Assembly: GCA_029851415.1 (NCBI GenBank)
Contig: CM056744.1
Coordinates: 98,241,338-98,305,337, forward strand
Source of the DNA: Eretmocerus hayati
Taxonomy: Eukaryota; Arthropoda; Insecta; Hymenoptera; Aphelinidae
Direction of reading: 5' to 3'
Length of the DNA: 64,000 nt
The notes under the pieces are model-generated. The model ran no database searches, had not been told where the DNA came from, and saw only the letters and a list, made by a program, of their open reading frames with translations. Both the position numbers and the translations under genes were made by a program. Positions 1 through 9,409 of this stretch are shown in pieces (the stretch's first letter is position 1; each line of letters opens with the position of its first letter).

Positions 1-1539
1 TGGAGCTACAGTCTTTTTCAATGCAATCAGCTACGCTTGCTTCCAAGCCTCACGAAAAACGCTATGAGCGAAAGAGGAATTGAAAATATGTACAATAAGA
101 TCACCAATTGCCGGAAGAGCCTTCGCGATCACGCTCTGGGGGATCCCATCCACCCCACGGGCCTGCGAGGAGAAATGTTTAATAGCAAGGACTACATTGT
201 TGAAATTTGTGGGCTTAAATTCAAACCCCTCCTCCGGTGCAGAGTTAATATCGTCCATTGCTTCATTGATATTTTCGTGAGGCGAAACGGAAACCCCCGC
301 AAAGTGAGCTTTCAGCTCATCCGGTGTGAAACCGTGGAGTTCCTCCTCTTTGCTCTTGGGCAAGAGGCCGAGATTGCGCATCTCCTTCCAGATGTTCTTG
401 TTCTGATCAAGAGCGTCTCAAAGATGGTTTTGAAGGAAGGAATTACGCTCTTGCTCAATGCGCAGATCGACCTCTTCGCTAAGCCGAAAGTACTCATTTT
501 GAAGCTCAGGACACTTGCGCTGGTTGCGTTGCATGCGCTCCCAGCGCCTGCGCGTCACGTTTCGCTTATTCATGAGTACCCTCAACTCAGGACCAATCCA
601 AGGAGCATCATTTTTACGCGGGTTTATAGTTTTTTCCGGTGCTAGTTCATCTAAAACAATTTTTAAATTTTCATTCAAGCAGTGAATTGCGTCTTCCAAA
701 CTGGTTTCGGCATTTTCAAGAGCTGTCCAGTCACAGCGAAGCAGACGGTCATTCAATATCTCCGGGGTGATGTTACGAAAATCCCTATACTTGAAGGAAT
801 TTTTTGGCGGAGTAGGGGTGAAGACGTTGATGGTGACGTCAATGACCGACTGCCCCCCGAAACTGGGCAGGTGTCTATTCTGGAAGTCAGTTATGGTGTC
901 GTTGTCATCTACATAAATGTGATCAATCCATGTATGAGATACATTGGGGTTGTGCTGATGAGTCGGGCCATGCTGCACTATCAGCAAGGCGAGTTCTTCT
1001 GTCAGTGCAGTCAGTGTCTTGGTGTCGGGATGAGCAGTATCCAACAAGTCAGCGTTCAGATCACCCATAATGATTTTGAGACTGTAATCTCCACACAGCC
1101 GGCGTAACGAGCCAAACAGCCCATCATCCTTCTGCATGGCGATTTTTGGGGGTCTATAGATTACCGCGACTAGTATTGGGGGTGAGCCGCCTTGTTGTAC
1201 GCTACAGAAAAGAAATTCAGGCACGCCAGGTTTCCCCGGCCCAAAAGTATTTGACGAAACTAACTTCTCAATTTTGAAGTCATTGCGCACATACAAGGCA
1301 ACTCCTCCACCCTCTCTGTTGCGATCTTGTCGCAACAACGAAAAACCTGGAATCTGAACGAGACTGTCATCCACATACTCATCTAGCTTCGACTCGGCCA
1401 CCCCAAATAGATGATAGGAGGGATCGTTAGCAACGAGCAAGCGTAGATGCTCAATCTTATCTGTCAGGGAGTTAAGGTTGATAAATCCCGCTTTTAAGAA
1501 ACCTCCACCCCCTCGTCGCTCCTCAGCAGCCGTATTTAG
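1..1539 (-). pseudogene. LINE ORF2 fragment: AP-endonuclease plus start of reverse transcriptase
   Basis: This is the second ORF of a non-LTR retrotransposon of CR1/Jockey-like type; it runs off the left edge of the window. The endonuclease opens with GFINLNSLTDKIEHL near 1490. It keeps GDLNADL near 1070 and DHIYV near 930, but the usual C-terminal SDH reads QSVI. The RT entry motif GVDGIPQSVIAKALP lies at about 140-90. The frame stays the same throughout but is broken by TGA at 418-420 and TAG at 31-33, with no frameshift seen. The frame opens directly after the ORF1 stop at 1540-1542, without an obvious ATG. It is almost certainly a dead copy. Confidence 0.85.
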
Positions 1540-2286
1540 TCAAGGAGCCTCCGCTGATTCTGCTGCCGAAACTCGGCTCTGCTCCGGAACGGCTGTGCAG
1601 CTCTGGGTGTTGTTAGAGGACGCACAAGCACGTTTTGGAACACTTCGACAGGCCGTTTGAATGACCTGCAGATCGGCGAGGGATTCGAACGTATGTGCTC
1701 GCTCACCATTTTTCCGCCTGACCCAGAAACGTTCACCGCTGTGCCAGACGTATCTTAGACCCAAACCGCGTGCAACCGATCTCAAACGTGTGTATTCCTT
1801 GTACTTCTCACGGGGGAGCATTTCATTTAGAAAGATTTTACGGTTTGGCACATGAGCTTTCGCATCTGAGTCAAGTAGATCAGGCTGGATGTTACTAGCC
1901 GTGAAATAATTATTGGCGATTGAACGCTTAGCCCGAATCACTTTCCCGACTAAATGGCTACTGGAGAATTGGACTACGCATGATGGTAGAGTGCGTGAGA
2001 CGGCAGCTGAGGCTCGTGAAGATGGATCCGAATCACGATTATTTGCTGGAGGCCTCTCCTCAGACGCATGCCTTGGATGCAGGACATGAACATCGACAAT
2101 GTCTGCTCTCTCCAACGAGGGAAGAATGGACTTGAGCACTGCGTAGGAAATGCCAGATATTTGTGCCGGTGAGGCCACAGAATTTTCGTTCAAAACACCA
2201 TTAATAATCAATTTACTGCGCTCAAGCACATCATTGCCATGTCCCCGTCCTTGCTTCCCATCATGTGAATGGGAGGACTCATTCAT
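1540..2286 (-). CDS. LINE ORF1 protein with baculovirus-FP-like C-terminal domain
   Basis: This is the first ORF of the LINE whose ORF2 follows at 1-1539. The start chosen is the ATG at 2286-2284 (MNESSHSHDG); the frame is open further upstream to 2337. The C-terminal half (about 1900-1640) contains IFLNEMLPREKYKEYTRLRS followed by LGLRYVWHSGERFWVRRKNG. This resembles the FP25K-type domain found in ORF1 of many insect LINEs, which is thought to bind nucleic acid in the RNP. ORF1 ends with TGA CTA, and ORF2 continues in the same frame. The protein is uninterrupted although its ORF2 is broken. Confidence 0.7.
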   Translation of the reverse strand: MNESSHSHDGKQGRGHGNDVLERSKLIINGVLNENSVASPAQISGISYAVLKSILPSLERADIVDVHVLHPRHASEERPPANNRDSDPSSRASAAVSRTLPSCVVQFSSSHLVGKVIRAKRSIANNYFTASNIQPDLLDSDAKAHVPNRKIFLNEMLPREKYKEYTRLRSVARGLGLRYVWHSGERFWVRRKNGERAHTFESLADLQVIQTACRSVPKRACASSNNTQSCTAVPEQSRVSAAESAEAP

Positions 2287-2337
2287 CCTAGGTGGATTAA
2301 TTAAAATACAGCTATGGATAATGATATAAGGTAACAA

Positions 2338-3219
2338 TCAAATCTATCGGTCCCGATCGAAGTGAAAATATCATTATCCGAGTCTCAAAATGAGATATCT
2401 TCGGCCTCTGTATGATCAGAAGAAGTTGATTCATTCTGGCTCATTCAAAGAGAGAAAATGTGGGGAAGATCCTGTGGAAATACTTGGTACTCTCGGGCAG
2501 TCTTACGGATATTCTGGTGATGCCGCGCAACTTTTCGGGTTGATTCAAGCTGTATTTGGTGGGTAATATATTGAAGAAAAATGGTCCAAAAGCGCGATGG
2601 TGTGCTACCAATTCAGTCAAAACTGTATGACTTTGAAAATTGGGAATAAGAAATCAATCATGTCTCTTCAACTCAAAGATGATTACGCCGAGCTGCTGCC
2701 GTGACTCTGCACGCAATTTTTGGAATGCATATCTAAAGTAGATGCAATTGCGGAGATTTTGCGACAAGTCTAGTGTTGTAGCGATATTTCTGTCTAGAAT
2801 ACGGCCATTCTGAAGTGAAATAGAAAAAACGTGACTCATGAAAAAAATTCAGTTCTTCTCATCCCACATTGGCGGATCAAGCTCTATGTTGATAAAACCA
2901 ATTGTGACCGGATACCCTGACCTTACGAAGCTGCAAAAAGCCCAAGGCGTTCGTTGAAATTGTCAATCTTGCCAAATGATTGCTTAGGAAATTCTGGAAA
3001 ATCAGCGAAAAACAACTCTAAGTTCGCCTTATTAACGTGATTTTGGCGATGCCACTTACTCTATATCAGTTCCAATAGTGAATTTGTAACTCTCAATACT
3101 ACACAAATATGTGAGCAAAAGGTCCCAGGTGTGCGTTGAGCGGTTTTCATTTTTCATTTTTCATCGATTTTCAGCAAAGTGCAAAAGTTCCAGAGAAACG
3201 CTCATATGACTGGAGCAGA
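2338..3219. other. No recognisable feature
   Basis: Non-coding AT-rich sequence. Only short reading frames without recognisable motifs are seen on either strand. Some of it is probably the 5' region of the flanking LINE or old repeat debris. Confidence 0.4.
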
Positions 3220-4030
3220 AAATGGAAATACCCAAGGTATCAAATCCGTGAATCCGTGCTTGCTTCAATGGCCTTGAAAAATGCGAATTCTGGAATGGGC
3301 CCTTTCTAACATGCGAACATGTGTTTTTGATGTATTTTTTGACGTAGAAACCGAATACGTGGTCAGTTCTGTTCTAAACCTACAGGATTTCTCGCCAGAC
3401 TCATAAAACCGACTCGATAATGGATGCTCATCTTCAGCCTTTTTACACTTATTTGAGATGAATTGTCGGTATATGGAGAGATTTGAGTGGATTGTGTACT
3501 AGATACAACTATGTCCCTCAATGTATTCTGACTAGCCGAAGACGATCCCGATGGTTTTGAGGCTCGAAGAAGCGGTGGGAGTGAGATTTCTGTTGTTACA
3601 GCTGGATTTTGTGTTTAATTTCATATGAGGAAACTATATCGACCAGCTTATATGAGGAGAGCAGCGCTTCCTCGAGATTCGAAACCATCACCATTGTTAT
3701 CAGCTGATCAGAATACATTAGAGAGCATAGTTGTATCTGGTACTCAATCCACCCAAACCTCCCCATAAACCGACAATTCATCTAAAATAAGTGTAAAAAG
3801 GCTGAAGATGAGCATCGATTATCGAGTCGGTTTTATGAGTCTGATGAGGAATCCTGAAGGTTTGGAACAAAACTCACCACGTATTCGGTTTCTACTTCAA
3901 AAAATACATCAAAAAGACATGTTCGCATGTTAAAAAGGACCGAATTCAAAATTCGCATTTTTCAAGACCATTGAAGGAAGCACGGATTCACGGATTTGGT
4001 ACCTTGGGTTTTTCCATTTTTTGCACCAGT
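3220..4030. repeat. Fold-back repeat with ~370-bp arms
   Basis: Two diverged inverted arms face each other around position 3619: CCCAAGGT at 3231-3238 pairs with ACCTTGGG at 4001-4008. Pairing continues through the CGTAGAAACCGAATACGTGG and ACACTTATTTGAGATGAATT blocks to about 3590/3645. There is no coding capacity. A related copy of the same family lies at about 50235-50470, and a shorter related piece is near 27070 inside the large palindrome. It is probably a non-autonomous DNA transposon; no clear TSD was found. Confidence 0.7.
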
Positions 4031-4139
4031 CATATCTCAGCTGTAATTGCATCAAATCGACTTTTGCAAAGGGGCATTTTGAAGGAAATCACGCCAGCTA
4101 TCGATTAAGCGTAGATCAACTTGCGTGCGCAGGAGAGGC

Positions 4140-4470
4140 TAGTTTATGAATAAAAATTTGCTTTGAAATTGATTTTTGACGTTTTTGACTACTTTCCACC
4201 ACCAAAAATGATATATTTCAAAGTGGTTTCCGACGTAAGATAAGCCGTCAAATACGATGAGATGGTTCACTAACGTCTTAATTACAGATAACAGGGTTAA
4301 AAATTGATTCTCATTTTTCAACAATTTTTTCGGGGCTTAAATCCAAAGTTGTCAGTATGCGAATATCTTTTCTCTGTTTGTCAAAGTTTCAAAAACATGT
4401 CAAAAAAATTTCAGAACAATTCATTGGGATGCGTCAGAATGCGATTCAATACAAGGAACATCGATTTTTA
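4140..4470. repeat. Dispersed repeat shared with 50480-50830
   Basis: The segment containing GACTACTTTCCACCACCAA and CACTAACGTCTTAATTACAG has a clear diverged counterpart near 50575-50690, in the same orientation and the same order after the 3220-4030 family. The two loci therefore look like copies of one longer dispersed element. Confidence 0.6.
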
Positions 4471-4689
4471 GCGTTTTTTAGAGGGTTTCCAGGCTGCCCC
4501 AAAACATGGGGGCGACTTCGGGACCTAAAAACTATTGCTCTCCTCATAGTTTGGGGTTCGAAACTGGGGGGAATTGCTTCCGGGGCCATACCTGACAAGG
4601 GCCGCTTTACCATGCTTACCCGCCTAGTCCCTTTGTCCCCTGATGGAAATCTTTAGAAATCTGGTAAATCAGGTGACTACTGAGGGACA

Positions 4690-5361
4690 TGGAGCATTGC
4701 ACGAGTAAGGCGTTTTTCTATATCACTCCCAACTGTTTCTGAAAATTTCGTCTGGTTTATCGTCCAGTTGGGCTCATTTTCGTCTAGGAACGGAGGACCT
4801 CTTCACCATCTCCTGTCTTTGTCTGAAGAGTCGGGCAACTACTGCGTGGAATCATCATTAGAGTTTCGTTTGGGAGGAGTATACTTCCATCCGGAATTTT
4901 TCGTGTGCTCACTCATTTCACCGAGACGATCCATTACAGAGGGTTTGTGAGAACTAGTCTGACTCCATCCAACTTGAAACTGTCTGAGATTCTGACCAGG
5001 AAACGCGTTCATTGATTTGGAAACCGTGTTCTTTCTCGATCACTTGAACTAGTCGAACTCCCAATAATACAGCTTGCAATTCTAATCGACGGATTATGGG
5101 GAGCTTTGAGCGGAACAACTCTACTTTGGCCATAATGTAAGTGACATTGATCTTTCCACTCTTGAAGGTTAACCTCCAATAATTGACTGAGATGTATGCT
5201 TCGTTGCTAGACTCACTAAATGCTTGTAAATCTGCAGTTTCGAATGTTTCCTCCAAAATTTGATAGCAATGAGGGATTTGACATTCAGAAGGATTCTTTT
5301 TGCTTTCTCTAAAGAGAAAGCTTTGTTTTCGACACAGCAAACTTTTGATCACTTTTTCCAT
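4690..5361 (-). pseudogene. BEL/Pao retrotransposon RNase H-region fragment
   Basis: The frame 5361-4954 contains DLQAFSESSNEAYISVNYW, KVELFRSKLPIIRRLELQAV and WSESQTVSSWM. These match in order the AFxDAS, AKxRVAPLK.TIPRLEL and SDSQTVLxW blocks of BEL/Pao RNase H. Downstream, past stop codons, a reading similar to RWWRGPPFLDENEPNW (near 4800-4750) matches the segment after RNase H. Stops and Asp-to-Glu/Ser changes at catalytic positions mark it as dead. An upstream part of the same polyprotein type is at 7702-7960 on the same strand, so the element was split by later insertions. Confidence 0.75.
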
Positions 5362-5526
5362 TCAACTCAATATTTTTTTCAACATAATTCATCTTATCAC
5401 AAAAATGCTTTAACCATCTTATTCCTCTCGTCAAAATCTAACGATTGTAAGTAACACTTTTCTCCTTATAATCCTCAAAAACCCCCCAGTGACTCATCTC
5501 TACGGCCCTTTGTCTGTGTCTGTGTG

Positions 5527-5560
5527 TATGTGGTTTGTTTTTTTTTTTTTTTTTTTTTTG
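5527..5560. repeat. Poly-T tract
   Basis: A run of more than 20 T residues interrupted by one G, preceded by a short TGTCTGTGTCTGTGTG tract. It could be the poly(A) tail of a minus-strand retro-insertion, but no element body was recognised next to it. Confidence 0.6.
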
Positions 5561-5739
5561 CGCCACGCTTTCTCTTCCACACTCCACTTTATCGATTTTT
5601 GCTTTTCTACAAGTTGTATAGAATCACTCAGAGATGAGACCAGTGATTTGCCTGGTCTCCTCTCCAAATCGAATTTAATTTAGACGTTTTTTGAGGTAAA
5701 ATCTCTCAAATTGTGTACTTTCATACTAAAATATCTCTT

Positions 5740-7545
5740 TCCAACTTAACCTTACCCCAATTTTGATTACCTAGGCTATGGTTTTTTTTGGCTCAATCTA
5801 TCTTTTGGTTAATACCAAAGTTCCATTCAAACTCCATCAACGTAAATTTTTATGAAAAAACCAAAATTTCCAACAAAAACAGCAATTTGAGCATGTTTAG
5901 ACCTATTCTATCGAAATTCTGTTTTAACCAAATTACACGTTCTGCTAAGAAAACCTCACTTTAGGTAGCCCAAATCCCGATAACTATTTTCCTTAAAAAA
6001 ATAACTCAAAATATACAAAAATATTTTTTTCAATATTCATACTTTCCTCATATCTCTCCTCTAAACTACTTCATTCAAATTTTACTCAACTAAGTTGATA
6101 CTTTTTCATCGCTCTAAATCGATTGGTTGATACCGAATTTTCTCAAAATCCGTTTTAATACATTCAAAATCCGATTTATTCCCGAAAAATCCAATTTTTT
6201 TCTAAATACTCCATTTTTAGAATCCTTACACCAACTAAGGTAAGTGTACCCAACTTGCCTCTGTACCCAACTTGACCCCATATGCTGATCTCAGAGATGG
6301 GCACTCATGGGCCTTCCCGCATATTTTTTTACGTTTGTTATGTTGAAATATGAAAAAGTACGTAGTATCCATTGACCCCGGATCATTTCTGCGTTCTCCA
6401 GAAAATATAAAGTGAGTTTTCCATTTTTCGTATTTGCACGGCTAAGAAATCACCGAGGAAATCGCCTTCAGTAAAATCGGTGCCAAATTCTTTGAGTTCA
6501 ACCAATCTTAACGTACCTTAGCGCATTCAATTCCTTGTTTCAAGACCTTCAAAATCCATTTTTTAAAATTGCAAAATTTGAATATGGAGCTGTTTTATGT
6601 GCAAAACACGGAGATGATTCGAGATTCAAGAAGGCCGACATCGGAGTGTACCCAACATGCCCCCATATGGTTATCTCGGAAAGGCGTGCAGTATGGCTTT
6701 TTTACCACTCAGAATGTGTTTATCACGTCAAAATAGGTCGGAAACGATGTCTTGAGCCAGCTAAAAGCTACAAATGTCGCTGCACGGTGATCAAAGCGGA
6801 TCAAAGCGATTCTATTCACTTCATCGCCGATTTACATTGTTTTAAATGATGGGGGCAAGTTGGGTACACACTTTTGTAAACTCTCAAATATCACCTTTTG
6901 GGAGAATTCAAACAGCTCGGCTCCATTTCATCCAAATTGGACGTATCTTAGCTCATTGAAAAGGTCTTGAGACAAGCTTCAAAATGAGTTGAAGTGCGTT
7001 GGAAAATATTGAGATTAGCCAAAATTATTAAGAAAATGGCTTAATGGGGGCAAGTTGGGTACACTGACCTTATATTATAATTTGTCCTCAACCATACTAC
7101 ATATATTCCATGGAAAACATTAGTTTAGGTCATCTGAATTCCTCTAAAAGGCAATCTCCTTATAATAACTCAAAATATTAGAAGGAAATCGCATCTAAAA
7201 TTCATTTTCCGCTATTGCCCACCCCCTAAACTAATATATACAAATTTTACTCAACTAAGTTTATACTTTTTCATCGTTCTAAATCGATTAGTTCATACTG
7301 AGTTTTTCAAAATCCTTTTAAATACATTCAAAATCCAATTCATTCCCGAAAAATCCAAATTTTTTTCAAAAAACTCCATTTTTATGATCTTTTCACCAAC
7401 TATATCAAAATCTTCCCCCAACCAGACTACATATCTTCCATGAAAAACCCCAATTTAGGTCATCTTAATTCCCCTAAAAGTGAATCTCGTAATAATACCC
7501 CAAAATATTAGAAGAAAATTGCAGCTAAAATTCATTTTAATTGTG
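5740..7545. repeat. ~330-bp tandem repeat, about three degenerate units
   Basis: The blocks TTTTACTCAACTAAG (6078 and 7243), TACATTCAAAATCC, and CCAACCAGACTACATAT or its variants recur with a spacing of about 330 bp once the MITE at 6238-7070 is removed. A weaker third unit precedes at about 5740-6075. The array separates two pieces of a BEL/Pao element. No coding potential was seen. Confidence 0.65.
6238..7070. mobile_element. 833-bp MITE with TA target duplication
   Basis: Terminal inverted repeats begin AGGTAAGTGTACCCAACTTG on the left and AGGTCAGTGTACCCAACTTG on the right complement, flanked by TA at 6236-6237 and 7071-7072. The adjacent tandem unit carries the uninterrupted site CACCAACTATATCAAAATC (near 7395), which acts as an internal empty site. 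The terminal motif GTACCCAACTTG occurs twice in tandem at the left end. The internal 104-codon frame at 6535-6849 has no recognisable motif. A relative with diverged ends sits at 27153-27934. Confidence 0.85.
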
Positions 7546-7701
7546 AGTGTGATATGAAACGCAATTAAATAAGATTAAAAAATAAAACTATTCTGTAGGA
7601 ATCCCAATCATCATTTTGGAATTTGATCAGTTTTGCAGATTCCTCATTAGTTTCAGTGAACCTCTTAAACTATTTCGCTAAGAGAAAGCATTCTGCTAAT
7701 C

Positions 7702-7960
7702 TCATTGAGCAGCGTATTTACTCGAAATCTTAGACCCCTCGAGTAACTCCGAAGCTAGTTTATTCCAAAATTTGAAATCCAAAACGTCTATATCTGGAGA
7801 CCAGTTCAAACCCAAAACACGTATTCCGTTATCCTTACTCTTAGGAAAATTCAAAGACAAATTCGGATTTTCAACGGGAGCTTTCAAAACGCTTGGCAAG
7901 TTACTTGCCTAACCACGCATGATCCAATCAGATTTTTCATTCGGTTTATTCGATTATGTC
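7702..7960 (-). pseudogene. BEL/Pao fragment between RT and RNase H
   Basis: The minus-strand reading SDWIMRG, stop, ASNLPSVLKAPVENP, then NGIRVLGLNWSPDIDVLDF, matches the conserved lRkWxSNsxxvl and kvLGlxWdpxxDxf segment of Pao-type polyproteins, just C-terminal of the RT. It lies upstream, in transcription order, of the RNase H fragment at 5361-4690 and is probably part of the same decayed element. Confidence 0.65.
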
Positions 7961-8130
7961 ACTCACAGCGCCCACAGTGCTGAGAGCTTTCTCAACGCTT
8001 TCTAATCGAATACTCGTTTGGGCTGGGAGCATTCTCATTGCACAGAACAAATCTGGCCCCTATCTTATTCCTCCATCGTCGGCGGGAATTTCAATCTTGG
8101 AAGTATCTGCTGGCAAACGTCTCAGAAAAG
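7938..8130 (+). repeat. Dispersed repeat shared with 52250-52000
   Basis: The stretch starting GGTTTATTCGATTATGTCAC and continuing through CACAGTGCTGAGAGC has a diverged inverted counterpart at about 52250-52050. Both copies carry a similar short reading frame (MSLTAxTVLRAxST), but the frames diverge after about 25 codons. It is more likely a repeat than a gene. Confidence 0.5.
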
Positions 8131-8222
8131 CTTCATCGAGCGTTCAGATCATTGTGAGGAGAGGATTAAAAACTCATAGTGTGAACGCGAGGGGTTAGAA
8201 TCGTGGAGGTGCCGATGTAAAC

Positions 8223-8435
8223 ATGTTGCCAACGAGTGCCGACTTTGATGGGTCTTTGTCAGATTCATCATCGTATTCTTCATGTCCTTCTTCGTCATCA
8301 CCCGACTGCAAATTCAATCCACACCCATCACCTAGCTTTTCCGAGTCATCTGGATCTTCTGCCCCTCCGTCAGATTTTCTTGATGATTCATCTGATGGAA
8401 ATTGTAGCCCAAAGAGGAGAAAAAGAGTGTGTATA
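8223..8435 (+). pseudogene. PIF/Harbinger transposase, 5' part (before the insertion)
   Basis: ATG at 8223 opens a Ser-rich, acidic N-terminus ending in a basic patch KRRKRV. The frame is cut at the TATA duplicated by the Ginger-like element (8432-8435). If the inserted element and one TATA are removed, the frame runs directly into the transposase segment at 11847 (HNYCDETVQAYSDKKF), with no gap. The exon was therefore intact when the insertion happened. Poly-Ser leaders are not diagnostic; the assignment rests on the downstream part. Confidence 0.7.
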
Positions 8436-8650
8436 TGTTACAGTCAATGCCCGAAATCCGTCAATCCTAGGATTGACTAGTTAATCCTAGGATTGACTGG
8501 GCCCACCAGCCAATGTCGGACATTAACTAGTCAATGTCAGCATTGACTGAAAAAGGCAGTCAATGTTGCACAATAAAGGTAGAATTCGGACATTGACTAG
8601 CTGATCTCAGGATTGACTGACACGCAGCAGTCAATGTCCGAAGTTGATTT
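8436..8650. repeat. Left terminal inverted repeat of the Ginger-like element
   Basis: The segment contains at least eight CAGTCAAT/ATTGACTG-type half-sites arranged as palindromes such as GTCAATCCTAGGATTGAC. It is the inverted counterpart of 11633-11842, with local rearrangement of the half-sites. Confidence 0.75.
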
Positions 8651-8916
8651 ATGATAAATAATGAGGGGTCTTTTCTACTAAAATTCTCAAAATTTGTTGT
8701 CAAAACGTGTTTTAATCCATCAGAATACAAGGACTCTTCCATCATACGAACAATTATGTTACAAATATATCACATACAGAACTGATAACGTCATCGTTAT
8801 ACAATATATCTCATATAAGCGCGAAATATTCCACGCTTTCATCGTCAAGAAAATGATTGAAAAATATAAAATCATGAAGATTGAGGGATGAATTGAACAA
8901 GTTTATGTATACAGGA

Positions 8917-9409
8917 TTATTTGTTACAACAACTTTGACTTTTATGACATCTCGAATTGCAAAGTACTTTTTTTACCTTACAAGAGCATCTACTAGTCGA
9001 ATATTTCGTCTTGCAATTGCATTTCGTCATTCCTTGACCACTTGTGATTGATAGTTTCGATGACGCTTCTCGTACACTAACATTTTTTGATTGATCAATC
9101 TCACTGAGATTGATGAATTTTTCTTTGCAGACCTCAAACTGGCTTCTCGTGAAAAGATGTTTAATAATGCCAGCCTTCGTACCAATTTTGTAAAACTCTT
9201 GATCGACAAAATCTACAACGAGTCCAATGAGATTTCTAGAATCGACTCGACCTCTGTCTACGTCTGGGATTGGGATCAATACCGAATCGCCGATGAACGC
9301 AGGTTCAAACTTCTTATTAGATGTGTTGATCATTCTCTTCGCAAATTATCAATAGTTCCAGCATCAACGCTGCGAGGACTAGAATGCAAATTTTTTTCGT
9401 CTAACAATA
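8917..9409 (-). pseudogene. C-terminal fragment of KRBA2/Ginger-type integrase transposase with CXC domain
   Basis: The reading frame from the Tigger insertion point down to the stop at 8917 has, in order, GDSVLIPIPDVDRGRVDSRN, YKIGTKAGIIKHLFTRSQF, and a Cys-rich tail with KCNCKTKYSTSRCSCK and LCNSRCHKS near 9020-8920. This is the conserved C-terminus of integrase-containing transposons related to KRAB-A-domain-containing protein 2 (Ginger group). The DDE integrase core and N-terminus are absent: deleted before, and then cut by, the Tigger insertion. An ATG is present at 9333, but the homologous frame continues upstream to 9409. Confidence 0.8.

Noticed and set aside
4768..4950. Plus-strand 60-codon frame
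   Set aside because: It is antisense to the BEL/Pao RNase H-region remnant, which explains the openness.
7956..8198. 80-aa frame with a similar partner at 51981-52223 as a conserved small protein
   Set aside because: Similarity is limited to the first ~25 codons and follows a dispersed DNA repeat. The partner overlaps a dead retrotransposon.
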